DNA of 64,000 bases from Njordibacter sp937773555 (GCF_047730085.1 NZ_CP159830.1:744001-808000), one strand, 5' to 3'. Shown: positions 31,928 to 41,593, numbered from the stretch's first letter. Notes: generated by a model not told the origin, from the letters alone. Numbers and translations: made by a program.

Positions 31928-32981
31928 CAAGGTAGTTAAACACGCACTTGCTGGTAATTACCAAACCTGGACGGCACCCATAGCCGATGATGGTGCTTGT
32001 TTTAAACCTTTTATTTCTGTTCTGTCGGACACTAAAGCTGAATCAAAAGTTGATTTTTATCCGGATAAAATGGCTATTGTGAGGCAAACTCAGGTAAAAA
32101 ATGAAGATTGGCAGGCCTTTAGTATCCCCCAAAATGAGGATGATGTTGCTGTTGCTGTTGCTGCTGAAGAGAGTAGTGTGAATAAGGACCATAAGGATCA
32201 AGGTACTACTGATAAACTTGTAGCTGATGCAGGTGGAGCTAATGAAGATGGAACTGATGAAGATGGAGCTGATGAAGTTATGGCGTCACCAGAGATTAGC
32301 ACCAGCCAAACGCAAGCTCATGAAGCCAGTTATCAGCAAGGTTATGACCAAGGCTTTACTTTGGGGCAGTCTGAAGGTGAAGTTAAAGGCATTGAAGCGG
32401 GGCAACAACAGGTTCAGGCTTTAGACGAACAACGTAACCAAGATATAAAAAAGGCTGTAAGCCATCTAAATCAGGTGGCCGACACATTGTCTGATGAGTT
32501 GCTGCAACCCATGCAAACGTTGGCTGTGCACTTAGCTAAGGAACTCGTGCGCGGGGAGCTAAGTTTATCCTCAAGTACTATTGAACGTTTAATTATGCTG
32601 AGCATGCAACAGCTTCAAACCACTCGGTCTGTGGTTCAAGTTCAAGTGAGTTCGCTGGATTTTGAGCGTTTGCAGCACCACCATGGGTTACCAGATCAGG
32701 TGGTATTAAAGCCAAGCGATGATATTTCTTTGGGAAGTATTAAAATAGAGCATGCGGGGAGTTGGGTAGAAGACCTAATAGAAGACCGGTTAGCGCAGAT
32801 ATCCCAACAAGTGTTTGGCTTTGTAGATGATCATTTTATTGACCCCATGCAAATGATTGAGCCAGCGCAAAATCCAGAGCCTCAGTTGCAAGACCCTCAC
32901 AGCCCTGTGGCGCAGTCCTTAAACGAACAGCAACAGGCCCAAGCCCCTGAACAGCAAAAAAAAGCCGCTGAAGATGACTAG
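31908..32981 (+). CDS. fliH: Flagellar assembly protein FliH
   Basis: A 357-residue FliH, longer than the common 230-270 because of an acidic insertion at about residues 70-130. The core has the Gly/Gln-rich YQQGYDQGFTLGQSEGEVKGIEAG (GxxxG-type stalk, given here in part) and the C-terminal domain binding FliI. The insertion contains (GTTGCT)3 at 32145-32162 and three 15-base units at 32232-32276. It is the negative regulator of the FliI ATPase. The start overlaps fliG by 20 bases and the end overlaps fliI by 8. Confidence 0.9.
   Translation: MELILSDKVVKHALAGNYQTWTAPIADDGACFKPFISVLSDTKAESKVDFYPDKMAIVRQTQVKNEDWQAFSIPQNEDDVAVAVAAEESSVNKDHKDQGTTDKLVADAGGANEDGTDEDGADEVMASPEISTSQTQAHEASYQQGYDQGFTLGQSEGEVKGIEAGQQQVQALDEQRNQDIKKAVSHLNQVADTLSDELLQPMQTLAVHLAKELVRGELSLSSSTIERLIMLSMQQLQTTRSVVQVQVSSLDFERLQHHHGLPDQVVLKPSDDISLGSIKIEHAGSWVEDLIEDRLAQISQQVFGFVDDHFIDPMQMIEPAQNPEPQLQDPHSPVAQSLNEQQQAQAPEQQKKAAEDD
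32232..32276 (+). repeat. Three 15-base tandem units in fliH
   Basis: Three successive units of the form GATGGAGCTGATGAA (GGTGGAGCTAATGAA, GATGGAACTGATGAA, GATGGAGCTGATGAA) encode D-G-A-D-E-like acidic pentapeptides in the FliH linker. Confidence 0.8.
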
Positions 32982-34344
32982 TTTATCTGATAAGTTAGTT
33001 CAAAGCCTTGGGCAAGTGAAGCTTCAGCAAGCGCAACCACACGGGAAATTGACGCGTGTGCTTGGGTTAACTTTGGAGGCCAGCGGCGTTAATGCACCGA
33101 TAGGGTCCTATTGCGACATTATAAGCCCTGACGGTGCCATACTAATGGCAGAAGTGGTTGGTTTTGGCGACGGGAAGCTGTTGTTAATGCCCTTTGGAAG
33201 GCTGCAGGGGATTGCCGCAGGGTTTAAAGTTAAACCTCAATTAAAGTCACAAAACACCCCCATGAGCCGGTCTATGCTAGGCCGGGTGTTAGATGGCATG
33301 GGCCAGCCACTAGATGGTGGTCCAGCCATCTTGGCTGAAGAATACCGTAGTATTCTTGGCCAATCTATTAACCCGTTGAAGCGCCGGCCTATTGACCAAG
33401 CTTTAGATGTTGGTGTGCGAAGTATTAATGCTCTTCTCACTGTGGGCTGTGGCCAAAGATTAGGTTTGATGGCAGGGTCAGGTGTGGGTAAAAGTGTGCT
33501 TATGGGCATGATGACACGCTTTACTCAAGCCGAAGTTATTATCATAGGCCTGATAGGCGAGCGTGGGCGAGAAGTTCAAGAGTTTGTGCTTGATTCCTTG
33601 GGCGAAGAGGGGCTGGCACGTTCCGTGGTTGTAGCAGCCCCTGGCGATACGTCTCCAGTAACGCGGTTGCATGCAGCCAGGCTAGCCACCACCATTGCAG
33701 AATTTTTTAGAGATCAAGGTAAATCTGTTCTGCTACTGATGGATTCTATTTCCCGTGTGGCTCAAGCACAGCGTGAAATTGGATTGGCGATTGGTGAACC
33801 GCCCACCAGCAAAGGTTATCCACCCTCCGTGTTTACTTTAATTCCAAATCTTATGGAGCGCGCAGGTAATGGGCACGAAGATAGCCAAGGGTCTATTACG
33901 GCTTTTTATACAGTCTTGGCAGAAGGGGATGATCAACTAGACCCTGTAGTAGATGCTGCTCGATCTGTATTAGACGGGCATATTGTTCTGAGCCGAGAGC
34001 TAGCAGGCACTGGTCATTACCCCGCTATCGATATTAATCAGTCTATTAGTCGGTTGGCTCCTGCACTTCAAAGCCTAAGTCAAAAAAATGAAGGTAAACA
34101 GTTACGGCAGTGGTTGAGTAGCTACGCTGATAATAAAGATTTAATTACTGTGGGTGCTTACCAGGCTGGAAAAAATATCCTTCTAGACCACGCTTTAGAT
34201 AAAAAGTTAGATATGGATCGATTCTTGCAACAAGGAATGCATGACTCATGTGATATGGCCACAAGCTTGGATCATTTACAGCTCCTTGCCCAGCCACCAA
34301 AGCATGAATTCCAAAAAACGGAAACCCTGCAGGCCCTGCCTTAA
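32974..34344 (+). CDS. fliI: Flagellar export ATPase FliI
   Basis: A 456-residue ATPase with Walker A (MAGSGVGKSVLMGMM), the export-ATPase signatures VIIGLIGERGREV and LLLMDSISRVAQAQREIGLA, and GEPPTSKGYPPSVF. It energises unfolding and docking of flagellar export substrates. It overlaps fliH by 8 bases (ATGACTAG), indicating translational coupling. Confidence 0.98.
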   Translation: MTSLSDKLVQSLGQVKLQQAQPHGKLTRVLGLTLEASGVNAPIGSYCDIISPDGAILMAEVVGFGDGKLLLMPFGRLQGIAAGFKVKPQLKSQNTPMSRSMLGRVLDGMGQPLDGGPAILAEEYRSILGQSINPLKRRPIDQALDVGVRSINALLTVGCGQRLGLMAGSGVGKSVLMGMMTRFTQAEVIIIGLIGERGREVQEFVLDSLGEEGLARSVVVAAPGDTSPVTRLHAARLATTIAEFFRDQGKSVLLLMDSISRVAQAQREIGLAIGEPPTSKGYPPSVFTLIPNLMERAGNGHEDSQGSITAFYTVLAEGDDQLDPVVDAARSVLDGHIVLSRELAGTGHYPAIDINQSISRLAPALQSLSQKNEGKQLRQWLSSYADNKDLITVGAYQAGKNILLDHALDKKLDMDRFLQQGMHDSCDMATSLDHLQLLAQPPKHEFQKTETLQALP

Positions 34345-34388
34345 CGACATGTTAATGCCGAGTCGACAACTAAAAGTGGACTAGCACT

Positions 34389-34832
34389 ATGGCTATCAGC
34401 AAAATGGATCGATTTACCAGCTTGGGTAAAATACAACATCAACAATACCAACTCGCTCTCAAAAGAGAGCAGCAAGTTAGGCAAAGTATTGACACTATTG
34501 ACGCTTCAGTACTGAAAGTACGTCAATATCAACAAGACTATCAACACGACTTGGTCAGCCTGCAGCAAGGTGCCAGTAGTACTGAAAAGTTGGTACGAAC
34601 CCGTCAGTTTTTACAGCAATTAATGCAAATGGAAGTGGATCAATTGGCGCAGCGTCAAGGGTTACAGGACAAACTGCAGCAAGCCCAGGCCCAAACGCTA
34701 CTAAAATTGCAAAAGTCTCGAATGAGCGAAATGCTGACAGAACAAGCAAAAATAGCAAAATCAGCTGCAATAAACGCGCTAGATGCTAAGCAAATGGATG
34801 CTGTCGCTACACAAATATATACTCGTCGTTAA
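34389..34832 (+). CDS. fliJ: Flagellar export chaperone FliJ
   Basis: A 147-residue coiled-coil protein rich in Gln and Leu, typical of FliJ in length, composition and position after fliI. It forms the stalk inside the FliI hexamer. Sequence conservation in the family is low, so the call relies on context. Confidence 0.85.
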   Translation: MAISKMDRFTSLGKIQHQQYQLALKREQQVRQSIDTIDASVLKVRQYQQDYQHDLVSLQQGASSTEKLVRTRQFLQQLMQMEVDQLAQRQGLQDKLQQAQAQTLLKLQKSRMSEMLTEQAKIAKSAAINALDAKQMDAVATQIYTRR

Positions 34833-34842
34833 CTTAGTTGTA

Positions 34843-34860
34843 TTGGAGTGATTCTTGCAT
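34843..34860 (+). promoter_or_regulatory. Possible sigma-54 promoter for fliK
   Basis: ATTGGAGTGATTCTTGCA has GG at 34845-34846 and GC at 34857-34858 (spacing 10) and TTGC at -12; the -24 side lacks the usual CAC. fliK starts about 70 bases downstream of the predicted start site. Confidence 0.5.
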
Positions 34861-34938
34861 AGAGTTATGTCAAGAAGATAAAGAATAGCTGATGATGTCT
34901 ATTCTGACGATTAACTGACACTAGTTAGACTGGTTATT

Positions 34939-36279
34939 ATGGTTCAAATAGATACGCTAAATTTACTAAAAGTGGCTAATAAAGCGGGGTCAGGGATTAA
35001 CTCAGCCCCTAAGTCTTCTGCTACCCAAGGCGTGTTTGATCAGGTTTTGAGTGATCAAGTGAGCACTGGTCATGTGAAAGAATTAGGTGGCAATGGCCAG
35101 TCAAGTGGCAATAATTTGCCGACTGATGCCATCTCTATGCGACAACAGGCGCAGTCTTCTCAACAATTACTGGCCACGCTTTCATTACAGCAGCACTCGC
35201 AAATAGATGACCTGAGCTTTATTACTCAATTACAACCCCTGGTAGACATGGCTCAGAGCTCCATTGCGGTTGCTCCGACTCACTATACGAACAACAAGAT
35301 GAATTTTTCTGACCAACAGTTGCAGGGGTTAGCTGTTCAGTTGGGCATAGACCCAGCTGTAGCAAAGTTAGTTATCCGGGGCACAGAATCAGGAGCGCTC
35401 ACTGATGCAGATGTCCTTATGGTGCGTGGCCAGCAAATGGCCACACAGTCATTTTTGCAACAGCGTGAAGCACGTGCTGTTAACCAAATGGCTGATAAGA
35501 AAATGGCGTTAGCGAATACCCTTAATATTATGCTCACTAAGGCCCAGGCATCCGGAGTGCCGACGAGCCAGTTAAACGCAGCTTCAGCGGCTGCTTCTAA
35601 TGCTGCCGCAACATTAACAGGGATTACCCTTACGCCCCTATTAGTCCAAAAATTAGATCAGTTTACAGGCGTCTCTTTAGCAGCCAGTAGCACTGCAAAT
35701 TTTTTGGAAGCGCCGGCTCTAGTTAGTTACACAGGGGCTAACTTTAAGGCGGCAGCATCATTGACTCACGGTCCATCTAGCCTGGGTGCAGCAACCAGTT
35801 CAGACGCCTCTGGCATGGACTTAAGTCAGCGCTTTACCAGCCTTATGCAAGGTGATGGACCAGCTCAAGCGGCGGCCCGCCTAGTGCAAGACCAATTGGG
35901 CCAGCAGCTACAACGGATGGTTAAAGAAGGCCGCTGGCAGGCAAACTTATCTCTTAACCCAGCACGCTTGGGACAGGTGAGTATTAATTTAATAATGGAA
36001 GATGGGGTGTTACAAACGCAACTTCTTAGCGGTAATGCTGGAGTACGTGAATTACTTGAATCAAGCTTGCCCCGACTTAGAGAACAACTTGAAACCAGTG
36101 GCTTACAATTAGCTGGTGTATCTGTAGGTCACGATGGCCAAGGCCAGCAACAAACCCATGGTGAGAAGCCAGATTGGCAATTGAGCGAAACATTGAGAAA
36201 TACCCCTACAGAAGAAATACCAAGCACAAGGTTGGGTAATAACAGTGGCCATGATGGTGATGTAGATACCTTTGCTTAG
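34939..36279 (+). CDS. fliK: Flagellar hook-length control protein FliK
   Basis: A 446-residue protein with a variable Gln/Ser/Ala-rich N-terminal part and the conserved C-terminal FliK domain (GRWQANLSLNPARLGQVSIN, then LLSGNAGVRELLESSLPRLRE and LETSGLQLAGVSV). It measures the hook and switches export specificity by acting on FlhB. A 106-base gap with a possible sigma-54 promoter precedes it. Confidence 0.93.
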   Translation: MVQIDTLNLLKVANKAGSGINSAPKSSATQGVFDQVLSDQVSTGHVKELGGNGQSSGNNLPTDAISMRQQAQSSQQLLATLSLQQHSQIDDLSFITQLQPLVDMAQSSIAVAPTHYTNNKMNFSDQQLQGLAVQLGIDPAVAKLVIRGTESGALTDADVLMVRGQQMATQSFLQQREARAVNQMADKKMALANTLNIMLTKAQASGVPTSQLNAASAAASNAAATLTGITLTPLLVQKLDQFTGVSLAASSTANFLEAPALVSYTGANFKAAASLTHGPSSLGAATSSDASGMDLSQRFTSLMQGDGPAQAAARLVQDQLGQQLQRMVKEGRWQANLSLNPARLGQVSINLIMEDGVLQTQLLSGNAGVRELLESSLPRLREQLETSGLQLAGVSVGHDGQGQQQTHGEKPDWQLSETLRNTPTEEIPSTRLGNNSGHDGDVDTFA

Positions 36280-36340
36280 GTAGAAAAAATTGGATATGTC
36301 AAAAGTTTGAAATCTAAAAAATTAACAAGGAGTGCCACGC

Positions 36341-36880
36341 ATGGCCAATGAAGAAGAAGTAGACGCAGATGATGAAAAAAAGAAAGGTGGTTTAGTTAAA
36401 ATTTTGTTGTTGGCCTTAATCGGCATCTTGGTTATTACCATTAGTATAGGTGGGACGTTATTTTTAACGGGTTTTTTTGATGAAAGGCCGGTGCAATTCG
36501 ACGAAAATGGTAACGTGATTGCGCTAGAAGTTGAAGACGAAAACGTTGAGAACGAAGCTGATATTAGCCAGATATATAGTGAAATGGAGCGCAAGTTTAC
36601 GGTTAATTTAACGGGTAGTAGGCAGTTTTTTCAGTTTAGTGTGGGTTTTATGACAAACAATGACCCAGATACTGTCACTAACGTATACATCCATGAGCTT
36701 GCAATTCGCTCGGCGATTATTTTGGAAGTGTCAACGTATTCCAAAGATCAGTTAGCAACTGCCGCTGATAAGCAAAAAGTTGCTGACATGATTAAAGTCC
36801 GTATGAACCAAGTGTTAATCGATACTGAAAACACTGCTGGTATTGAAGAAGTATTCTTTACTGAGTTTTTAATTCAGTAA
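36341..36880 (+). CDS. fliL: Flagellar protein FliL
   Basis: A 179-residue protein with an acidic N-terminus, one membrane segment (about 18-42, ILLLALIGILVITISIGGTL) and the periplasmic FliL domain (EMERKFTVNLTGSRQFFQF). It surrounds and supports the stator. The ATG at 36341 has AAGGAG 8 bases upstream; a GTG at 36332 overlaps that site and is rejected. Confidence 0.93.
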   Translation: MANEEEVDADDEKKKGGLVKILLLALIGILVITISIGGTLFLTGFFDERPVQFDENGNVIALEVEDENVENEADISQIYSEMERKFTVNLTGSRQFFQFSVGFMTNNDPDTVTNVYIHELAIRSAIILEVSTYSKDQLATAADKQKVADMIKVRMNQVLIDTENTAGIEEVFFTEFLIQ

Positions 36881-36898
36881 ACTAGGAGTTTGGGTAGT

Positions 36899-37888
36899 AT
36901 GAGTGACAAAGAACTACTCTCAGAAGAAGAGATTCTTGCTTTAGTTAAAAGGGATAAAAGCAATGAGAGCGAAGCCTATAACTTAGACGTTGTAGCCGAA
37001 AACTATGACATTGCCGGCGAAGATAGCCCCTTGGCATCGCACTTAGGGGCTCTGAACATGATCAGTGAGCGGTTCGGGCGCTTGTTTCGTGTTAGCTTAA
37101 AAACATTGCTACGTTACCAGCCTAAAGTTGAATCGCAAACCGTTGTTGCAGAGCAGTTTTCCTCCTATATGTCAGGGCTTAAAGCGCCCATTTCGTTAAA
37201 TGTTGTCAAAATGACCCCTCTACGTGGGTCAGTGTTAGTTATTATTGATCCACCATTGGTCTTTAACTCACTGGATGGTTTTTTTGGTGGTTCTGGTTCT
37301 CAACCAAGTGAACCAGGCATTCGGGATTTCACACCTACAGAGCTCCGTGTGGTCGAAAGGATTCTAGACTCCGTGCTTGAAGACATGAGGACTGCTTGGG
37401 AGCCCGTTTTTCCGGTATCTTTTAAATTTCTTAACTCAGAAGTTAATCCGCAATTTGTTAGCATTGTGGACGATAATGACTTGGTTATTATCAAAAAAAT
37501 AACCATTACCATGACCCATGGTGTTGTTGGAACGTTACAAATAGTCTACCCCTTTGCATCCATGAAACCTATCCGTGAACAGTTGCGTAATCAGGTGGTT
37601 GGTCACAGTGATATTGCTGCTGAGCGAGTTTGGAATAACGCCCTAAAGCTCGCTATAGAAGACGTTTATTTAGATATAAAATCTGATCTTGCTAACCCTA
37701 AAGTTAGCCTGTTAGAGCTGAAAAACCTACAAGTAGGTGACGTTATTCCAATTAAAATGCCAGAAACTGTTGAGGTTAAATCTCAAGGTATTTCCCTGTT
37801 TAGTGGTATATACGGAAGCGCTAATAACCATGCCTCAGTGAAGATTATGAGTAAAGAAGTGATAGATAATTATGAACAAGAGGGTTGA
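36899..37888 (+). CDS. fliM: Flagellar motor switch protein FliM
   Basis: A 329-residue protein: N-terminal LLSEEEILALV (CheY-binding type), the GGxG middle motif (FFGGSGSQPSEPGIRDFTPTE) and the C-terminal SpoA domain (LQVGDVIPIKMPETVEVK). It forms the C-ring with FliG and FliN and binds phospho-CheY. AGGAG precedes the ATG at 36899. Confidence 0.97.
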   Translation: MSDKELLSEEEILALVKRDKSNESEAYNLDVVAENYDIAGEDSPLASHLGALNMISERFGRLFRVSLKTLLRYQPKVESQTVVAEQFSSYMSGLKAPISLNVVKMTPLRGSVLVIIDPPLVFNSLDGFFGGSGSQPSEPGIRDFTPTELRVVERILDSVLEDMRTAWEPVFPVSFKFLNSEVNPQFVSIVDDNDLVIIKKITITMTHGVVGTLQIVYPFASMKPIREQLRNQVVGHSDIAAERVWNNALKLAIEDVYLDIKSDLANPKVSLLELKNLQVGDVIPIKMPETVEVKSQGISLFSGIYGSANNHASVKIMSKEVIDNYEQEG

Positions 37889-37930
37889 GGCTATGCTGTC
37901 TCTAACACTAGAACAACAAAGGAAATTCCT

Positions 37931-38236
37931 GTGAGCGAAGAAGAGTTAACCCCAGTAGCCTTGTCCACTTTTGAGGACGAATTAGATCTAGATATATTAC
38001 AAGATATACCCATTGTGTTGTCTGCAGAAGTGGGTAGGTGCTCACTAAAAATTAAAGATTTATTACGTCTAAGTAAGGGGAGTGTGGTTGAGTTTGATCG
38101 CTTAGCTGGGGAATCTATTGATGTGTGTGTGAATGACGTGGTGATTGCCAAAGGTGAAGTGGTTGTGGTGAATGAGCATTATGGCATACGCCTGACCCAA
38201 GTACTTGACGCCGCTAATCGTATTCGCAAAATTTAA
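37931..38236 (+). CDS. fliN: Flagellar motor switch protein FliN
   Basis: A 101-residue SpoA-domain protein, at the short end for FliN. It has LDILQDIPIVLSAEVGRC, LLRLSKGSVVEFDRLAGE and GEVVVVNEHYGIRLTQVL. It begins with GTG, with AAAGGA about 7 bases upstream. It is the base of the C-ring. Confidence 0.95.
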   Translation: MSEEELTPVALSTFEDELDLDILQDIPIVLSAEVGRCSLKIKDLLRLSKGSVVEFDRLAGESIDVCVNDVVIAKGEVVVVNEHYGIRLTQVLDAANRIRKI

Positions 38237-38243
38237 GGTTTTT

Positions 38244-38627
38244 ATGTTAGGTGATACCCAATTATTGTTGCAGTCTATTGGTAGCTTATTACTAGTATTA
38301 GTTATTTTGCTGACCATGGTGTTTGCTGCGCGATGGTTTATGCAGCGACGACCTCAAGGGGGCCGCAGACTGCGGTTTTTAGAAGCCATGGCGTTAGGTA
38401 GCCGAGATAAATTACTCCTTGTAGAAATTGATGGTAAGTGCCTTCTTTTAGGTGTTACTGCGCACAATATTCGGTTGTTGACAGAGCTAGATGCTCAAGA
38501 CTTGCCACCTGCTCCAGTAGGCCAAAAAGAGACTTCTGCAGTTGCTGCGCAGCCAGGGCTATCGAAACAGTTTTCTCAACTACTAGGCCGGTATGCTCGT
38601 GTTGAACAAAATAAGGACACGCTATGA
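38244..38627 (+). CDS. fliO: Flagellar biosynthetic protein FliO
   Basis: A 127-residue protein with one N-terminal membrane helix (SIGSLLLVLVILLTMVFAAR) and a cytoplasmic FliO domain (LRFLEAMALGSRDKLLLVEI). It stabilises FliP assembly. The ATG at 38244 with AAGG upstream is chosen over an earlier ATG inside fliN. It overlaps fliP by 4 bases. Confidence 0.9.
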   Translation: MLGDTQLLLQSIGSLLLVLVILLTMVFAARWFMQRRPQGGRRLRFLEAMALGSRDKLLLVEIDGKCLLLGVTAHNIRLLTELDAQDLPPAPVGQKETSAVAAQPGLSKQFSQLLGRYARVEQNKDTL

Positions 38628-39388
38628 GAATGGCACGTGCAATAAGTTGGCTGCCATTAGTAAGTATGATGTTATTAATGGCTAATGCACCTGTGGCCGG
38701 TGCCGCTGATAACTTTTTAACAGGTGTGGTTGTTGAAACCAATGCAGACGGTCAGCAAGAATATAGCCTAACACTGCAAATTTTAGCCTTGATGTCGTTA
38801 TTAACGATGCTGCCAGCGCTATTATTGATGATGACGTCGTTTGCCCGCATTATTATTGTTTTGTCGATATTGCGTCAGGCTATAGGTACTAACCAAACCC
38901 CACCTAACCAAGTTTTGTTGGGCTTGGCGTTATTTTTGACACTGTTTATTATGGCCCCTGTATTTACCCAAATAAATGATCAAGCGATTCAACCTTACCT
39001 CAATGACCAAGCTGATTTCACACAGGCTTTTGAAGTTGCTCAGCAGCCCTTAAGAGCGTTTATGCTGAAACAAACTCGTGAATCTGATATTGAGCTTTTT
39101 GCTCAAATCTCAGGCGAGCAAGAACTTGATGGTCCAGAAAGTGTGCCTATGCAATTGTTGATACCGGCGTTCTTAACCAGTGAATTAAAAACTGCATTTC
39201 AGATTGGGTTTTTACTGTTTGTACCGTTTGTGGTGATCGACCTAGTAGTTGCGAGTGTGCTGATGTCTATGGGTATGATGATGTTATCGCCAATGATGAT
39301 TTCATTACCGTTTAAAATTATGATGTTTGTTCTGATAGACGGCTGGGCTTTAGTATTAGGTACCTTAGCGGGTAGTTTTTATACCTGA
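38624..39388 (+). CDS. fliP: Flagellar export gate protein FliP
   Basis: A 254-residue membrane protein with a signal peptide and the family hallmarks TSFARIIIVLSILRQAIGTNQTPPNQ (given in part: FARIIIVLSILRQA), LALFLTLFIMAPV and PFVVIDLVVASVLMSMGMMM. It forms the export pore with FliQ and FliR. It is coupled to fliO by an ATGA overlap. Confidence 0.98.
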   Translation: MRMARAISWLPLVSMMLLMANAPVAGAADNFLTGVVVETNADGQQEYSLTLQILALMSLLTMLPALLLMMTSFARIIIVLSILRQAIGTNQTPPNQVLLGLALFLTLFIMAPVFTQINDQAIQPYLNDQADFTQAFEVAQQPLRAFMLKQTRESDIELFAQISGEQELDGPESVPMQLLIPAFLTSELKTAFQIGFLLFVPFVVIDLVVASVLMSMGMMMLSPMMISLPFKIMMFVLIDGWALVLGTLAGSFYT

Positions 39389-39402
39389 CATGGAGGGTAA
39401 TG

Positions 39403-39672
39403 ATGAACCAAGGTACGGTATTAGATATTGGCCGAGAGGCGTTGTTGGTTACTGCAACTATTGCAGGCCCTATGTTGTTAGTGGCACTAGTAGTCGGCTT
39501 GCTTATTGGTATTGTGCAAGCAGCAACATCGATTAACGAAATGACCTTAAGCTTCATTCCTAAGCTGGTAGCCCTAGTGTTAGTGTTGTATCTGTTTGGA
39601 TCATGGCAGATTACAGTGCTGACTGACTTTGCATCACGTTTGATTGAACGTATTCCTGGAATTATTGGTTAG
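39403..39672 (+). CDS. fliQ: Flagellar export gate protein FliQ
   Basis: An 89-residue protein with two membrane helices (AGPMLLVALVVGLLIGIVQA and VALVLVLYLFGSWQ) separated by the ATSINEMTLSFIPK loop, standard FliQ. Two ATG codons are adjacent (39400 and 39403); the second is preferred because GGAGGG is 5 bases upstream of it. Confidence 0.96.
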   Translation: MNQGTVLDIGREALLVTATIAGPMLLVALVVGLLIGIVQAATSINEMTLSFIPKLVALVLVLYLFGSWQITVLTDFASRLIERIPGIIG

Positions 39673-39674
39673 TT

Positions 39675-40448
39675 ATGTTTGCTGTTTGGGATGATGTACT
39701 TGTGTTGCTCTACACTTTTCTGTGGCCCATGACACGCATAAGCGCGTGCCTTATTGCTACGCCTATATTTTCATCTATGAGTGTAAACACAAGGTTGCGT
39801 GTAAGCTTGGCCATGGTGCTTACTATTCTTATCTATCCATTACATGATTGGCCTATCGTAGATGTTCTATCGGGTGCAGGCCTTGTGTTGTTTTTAGAGC
39901 AGGTCGTCATTGGTGTCATGATGGGGCTGATATTGCAAATTGTATTTGCTGCAGTGAGCGCTGCTGGTGAGTTTATTTCGTTATCTATGGGTTTGGGCTT
40001 TGCCATGATGGTAGATCCCAATAGTGGTGTGCAAACCCCTGTTATATCTCAGTTTTTAGTCGTTCTAGCCACCTTAGTTTTTGTCTCTATTGGTGGGCAC
40101 CTCATTCTTTTAGAGCTATTGCTGGATAGTTTTCGCTTGTGGCCCATTGGCGAGCCTCAATTAGAAATGGCAATGGTATGGGATCTATTGCAGTGGTCTG
40201 CATTACTGTTTACTGGTGCAGCTATGATTGCGCTGCCAGCAATGGTTGTTTTATTGCTTACCAACAGTGCCATGGGTGTAGTTTCTAGGGCTGCACCTAG
40301 CTTAAATGTATTTGCTGTTGGTTTCCCTCTAACCTTATTAATGGGTATCGTAGTTTTGATCGTTTTGTTACCCAGTTTTATGGGTAATGTCCAAAACCTG
40401 TGGTTTGAAGCGTTTCAGCAAATACGGCTGTTATTGGGTGTGGCTTAG
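39675..40448 (+). CDS. fliR: Flagellar export gate protein FliR
   Basis: A 257-residue membrane protein with six predicted helices and FliR landmarks (RISACLIATPIFSS, EFISLSMGLGFAMMVDPNSG, LTLLMGIVVLIVLLPSF). It completes the FliPQR pore. Two bases separate it from fliQ and two from flhB. Confidence 0.96.
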   Translation: MFAVWDDVLVLLYTFLWPMTRISACLIATPIFSSMSVNTRLRVSLAMVLTILIYPLHDWPIVDVLSGAGLVLFLEQVVIGVMMGLILQIVFAAVSAAGEFISLSMGLGFAMMVDPNSGVQTPVISQFLVVLATLVFVSIGGHLILLELLLDSFRLWPIGEPQLEMAMVWDLLQWSALLFTGAAMIALPAMVVLLLTNSAMGVVSRAAPSLNVFAVGFPLTLLMGIVVLIVLLPSFMGNVQNLWFEAFQQIRLLLGVA

Positions 40449-40450
40449 TC

Positions 40451-41593
40451 ATGTCTGAAGACAGTTCCCAGGAAAAGACAGAACAACCTACGGCCAAAAA
40501 ACTTGAGAAATCCCGCGAAGATGGTCAGGTACCGCGCTCAAAGGAGTTGTCCATGGCTATTATGATGGTGCTTGGCTCGGCCTTTCTGCTGATGACAGGG
40601 GGTACCATTGTGGCTGACATTTTGCTTATGCTGAAATCTTCTTTGACCATTGAACGAGAATTGTTGATGGACACCCAGTATTTACCCAGTGTGTTGTTAT
40701 CTACCTTAGTGACAGGCATTTTATCGGTTATGCCTTTTTTGTTGCTCACCCTAGTATTGGCGCTCATCACCCCTGCACTGATCGGTGGTTGGCTTTTTTC
40801 TACCAAAGCACTTGGTTTTAAAGCTAATAAGCTCAACCCGCTGACAGGGCTAAAGCGTATGCTTGGCACCCAGGCCCTCATGGAACTAGTAAAGGCATTA
40901 GTTAAGTTTATTTTGGTAGCGGGAATAGGCTATCTAGTCGTTGTTTCGCAAATTGATCATCTCCTAGCCTTGGGCCAGATGCCTTTGGAGTTGGCAATGC
41001 AAGAAGGAGGAACGATATTACTATGGGCCTTTTTTTATATTTGTTTGTCGTTGATGATCATTGCTGCGATTGATGTGCCTTATCAGATATACAGTCATAC
41101 TGAGAAATTAAAAATGTCGATGCAAGACATTAAAGATGAAATGAAAGAGATGGAAGGTCGTCCGGAAGTAAAGGCTCAGGTGCGCCAGCGACAGCGCGAA
41201 ATGGCTATGGGTAGAATGTTAGATGAGGTTACCAACGCCGACGTGGTGATTACTAATCCACAGCATTTTTCCGTGGCCTTGGTGTATGACCAAACAGGTT
41301 CTGGCGCCCCCATTGTTTTAGCCAAGGGACAAGGTGAAATAGCGGCGCGTATACGCGAATTAGCACAAACAGAAAGTGTACAAATGTTACGTATGCCACT
41401 GTTAGCTAGGGCACTTTACTTTACTAGCGAAATTAATGAAGAGATCCCAGAGGGTTTGTTTGTTGCGGTGGCTCAAGTATTGGCATACGTCTATCAGCTT
41501 AATGTGGTCACTCCGGGCATCCCACAGCCACAACAGCCTAATCCAGAGGTGCCTGCCAACTTCCGCTATAACGAAGATGGTCAAACTGTTTAG
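40451..41593 (+). CDS. flhB: Flagellar export switch protein FlhB with NPQH cleavage motif
   Basis: A 380-residue protein with four membrane helices and a cytoplasmic domain. Hallmarks: EKTEQPTAKKLEKSREDGQV at the N-terminus and DEMKEMEGRPEVKAQVRQRQ (split) before the cleavage site. The autocleavage motif, normally NPTH, is N269-P270-Q271-H272 here, at the same numbering as Salmonella. Asn and Pro, which flank the cleaved bond, are kept; the Thr to Gln change is unusual. The C-terminal tail runs about 30 residues past the common end. It is the last gene of the fli operon. Confidence 0.97.
   Translation: MSEDSSQEKTEQPTAKKLEKSREDGQVPRSKELSMAIMMVLGSAFLLMTGGTIVADILLMLKSSLTIERELLMDTQYLPSVLLSTLVTGILSVMPFLLLTLVLALITPALIGGWLFSTKALGFKANKLNPLTGLKRMLGTQALMELVKALVKFILVAGIGYLVVVSQIDHLLALGQMPLELAMQEGGTILLWAFFYICLSLMIIAAIDVPYQIYSHTEKLKMSMQDIKDEMKEMEGRPEVKAQVRQRQREMAMGRMLDEVTNADVVITNPQHFSVALVYDQTGSGAPIVLAKGQGEIAARIRELAQTESVQMLRMPLLARALYFTSEINEEIPEGLFVAVAQVLAYVYQLNVVTPGIPQPQQPNPEVPANFRYNEDGQTV

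Noticed and set aside
30071..32276. CRISPR-like or other non-coding repeat array
   Set aside because: The units are 6 or 15 bases, in frame within fliF and fliH, with no spacers.
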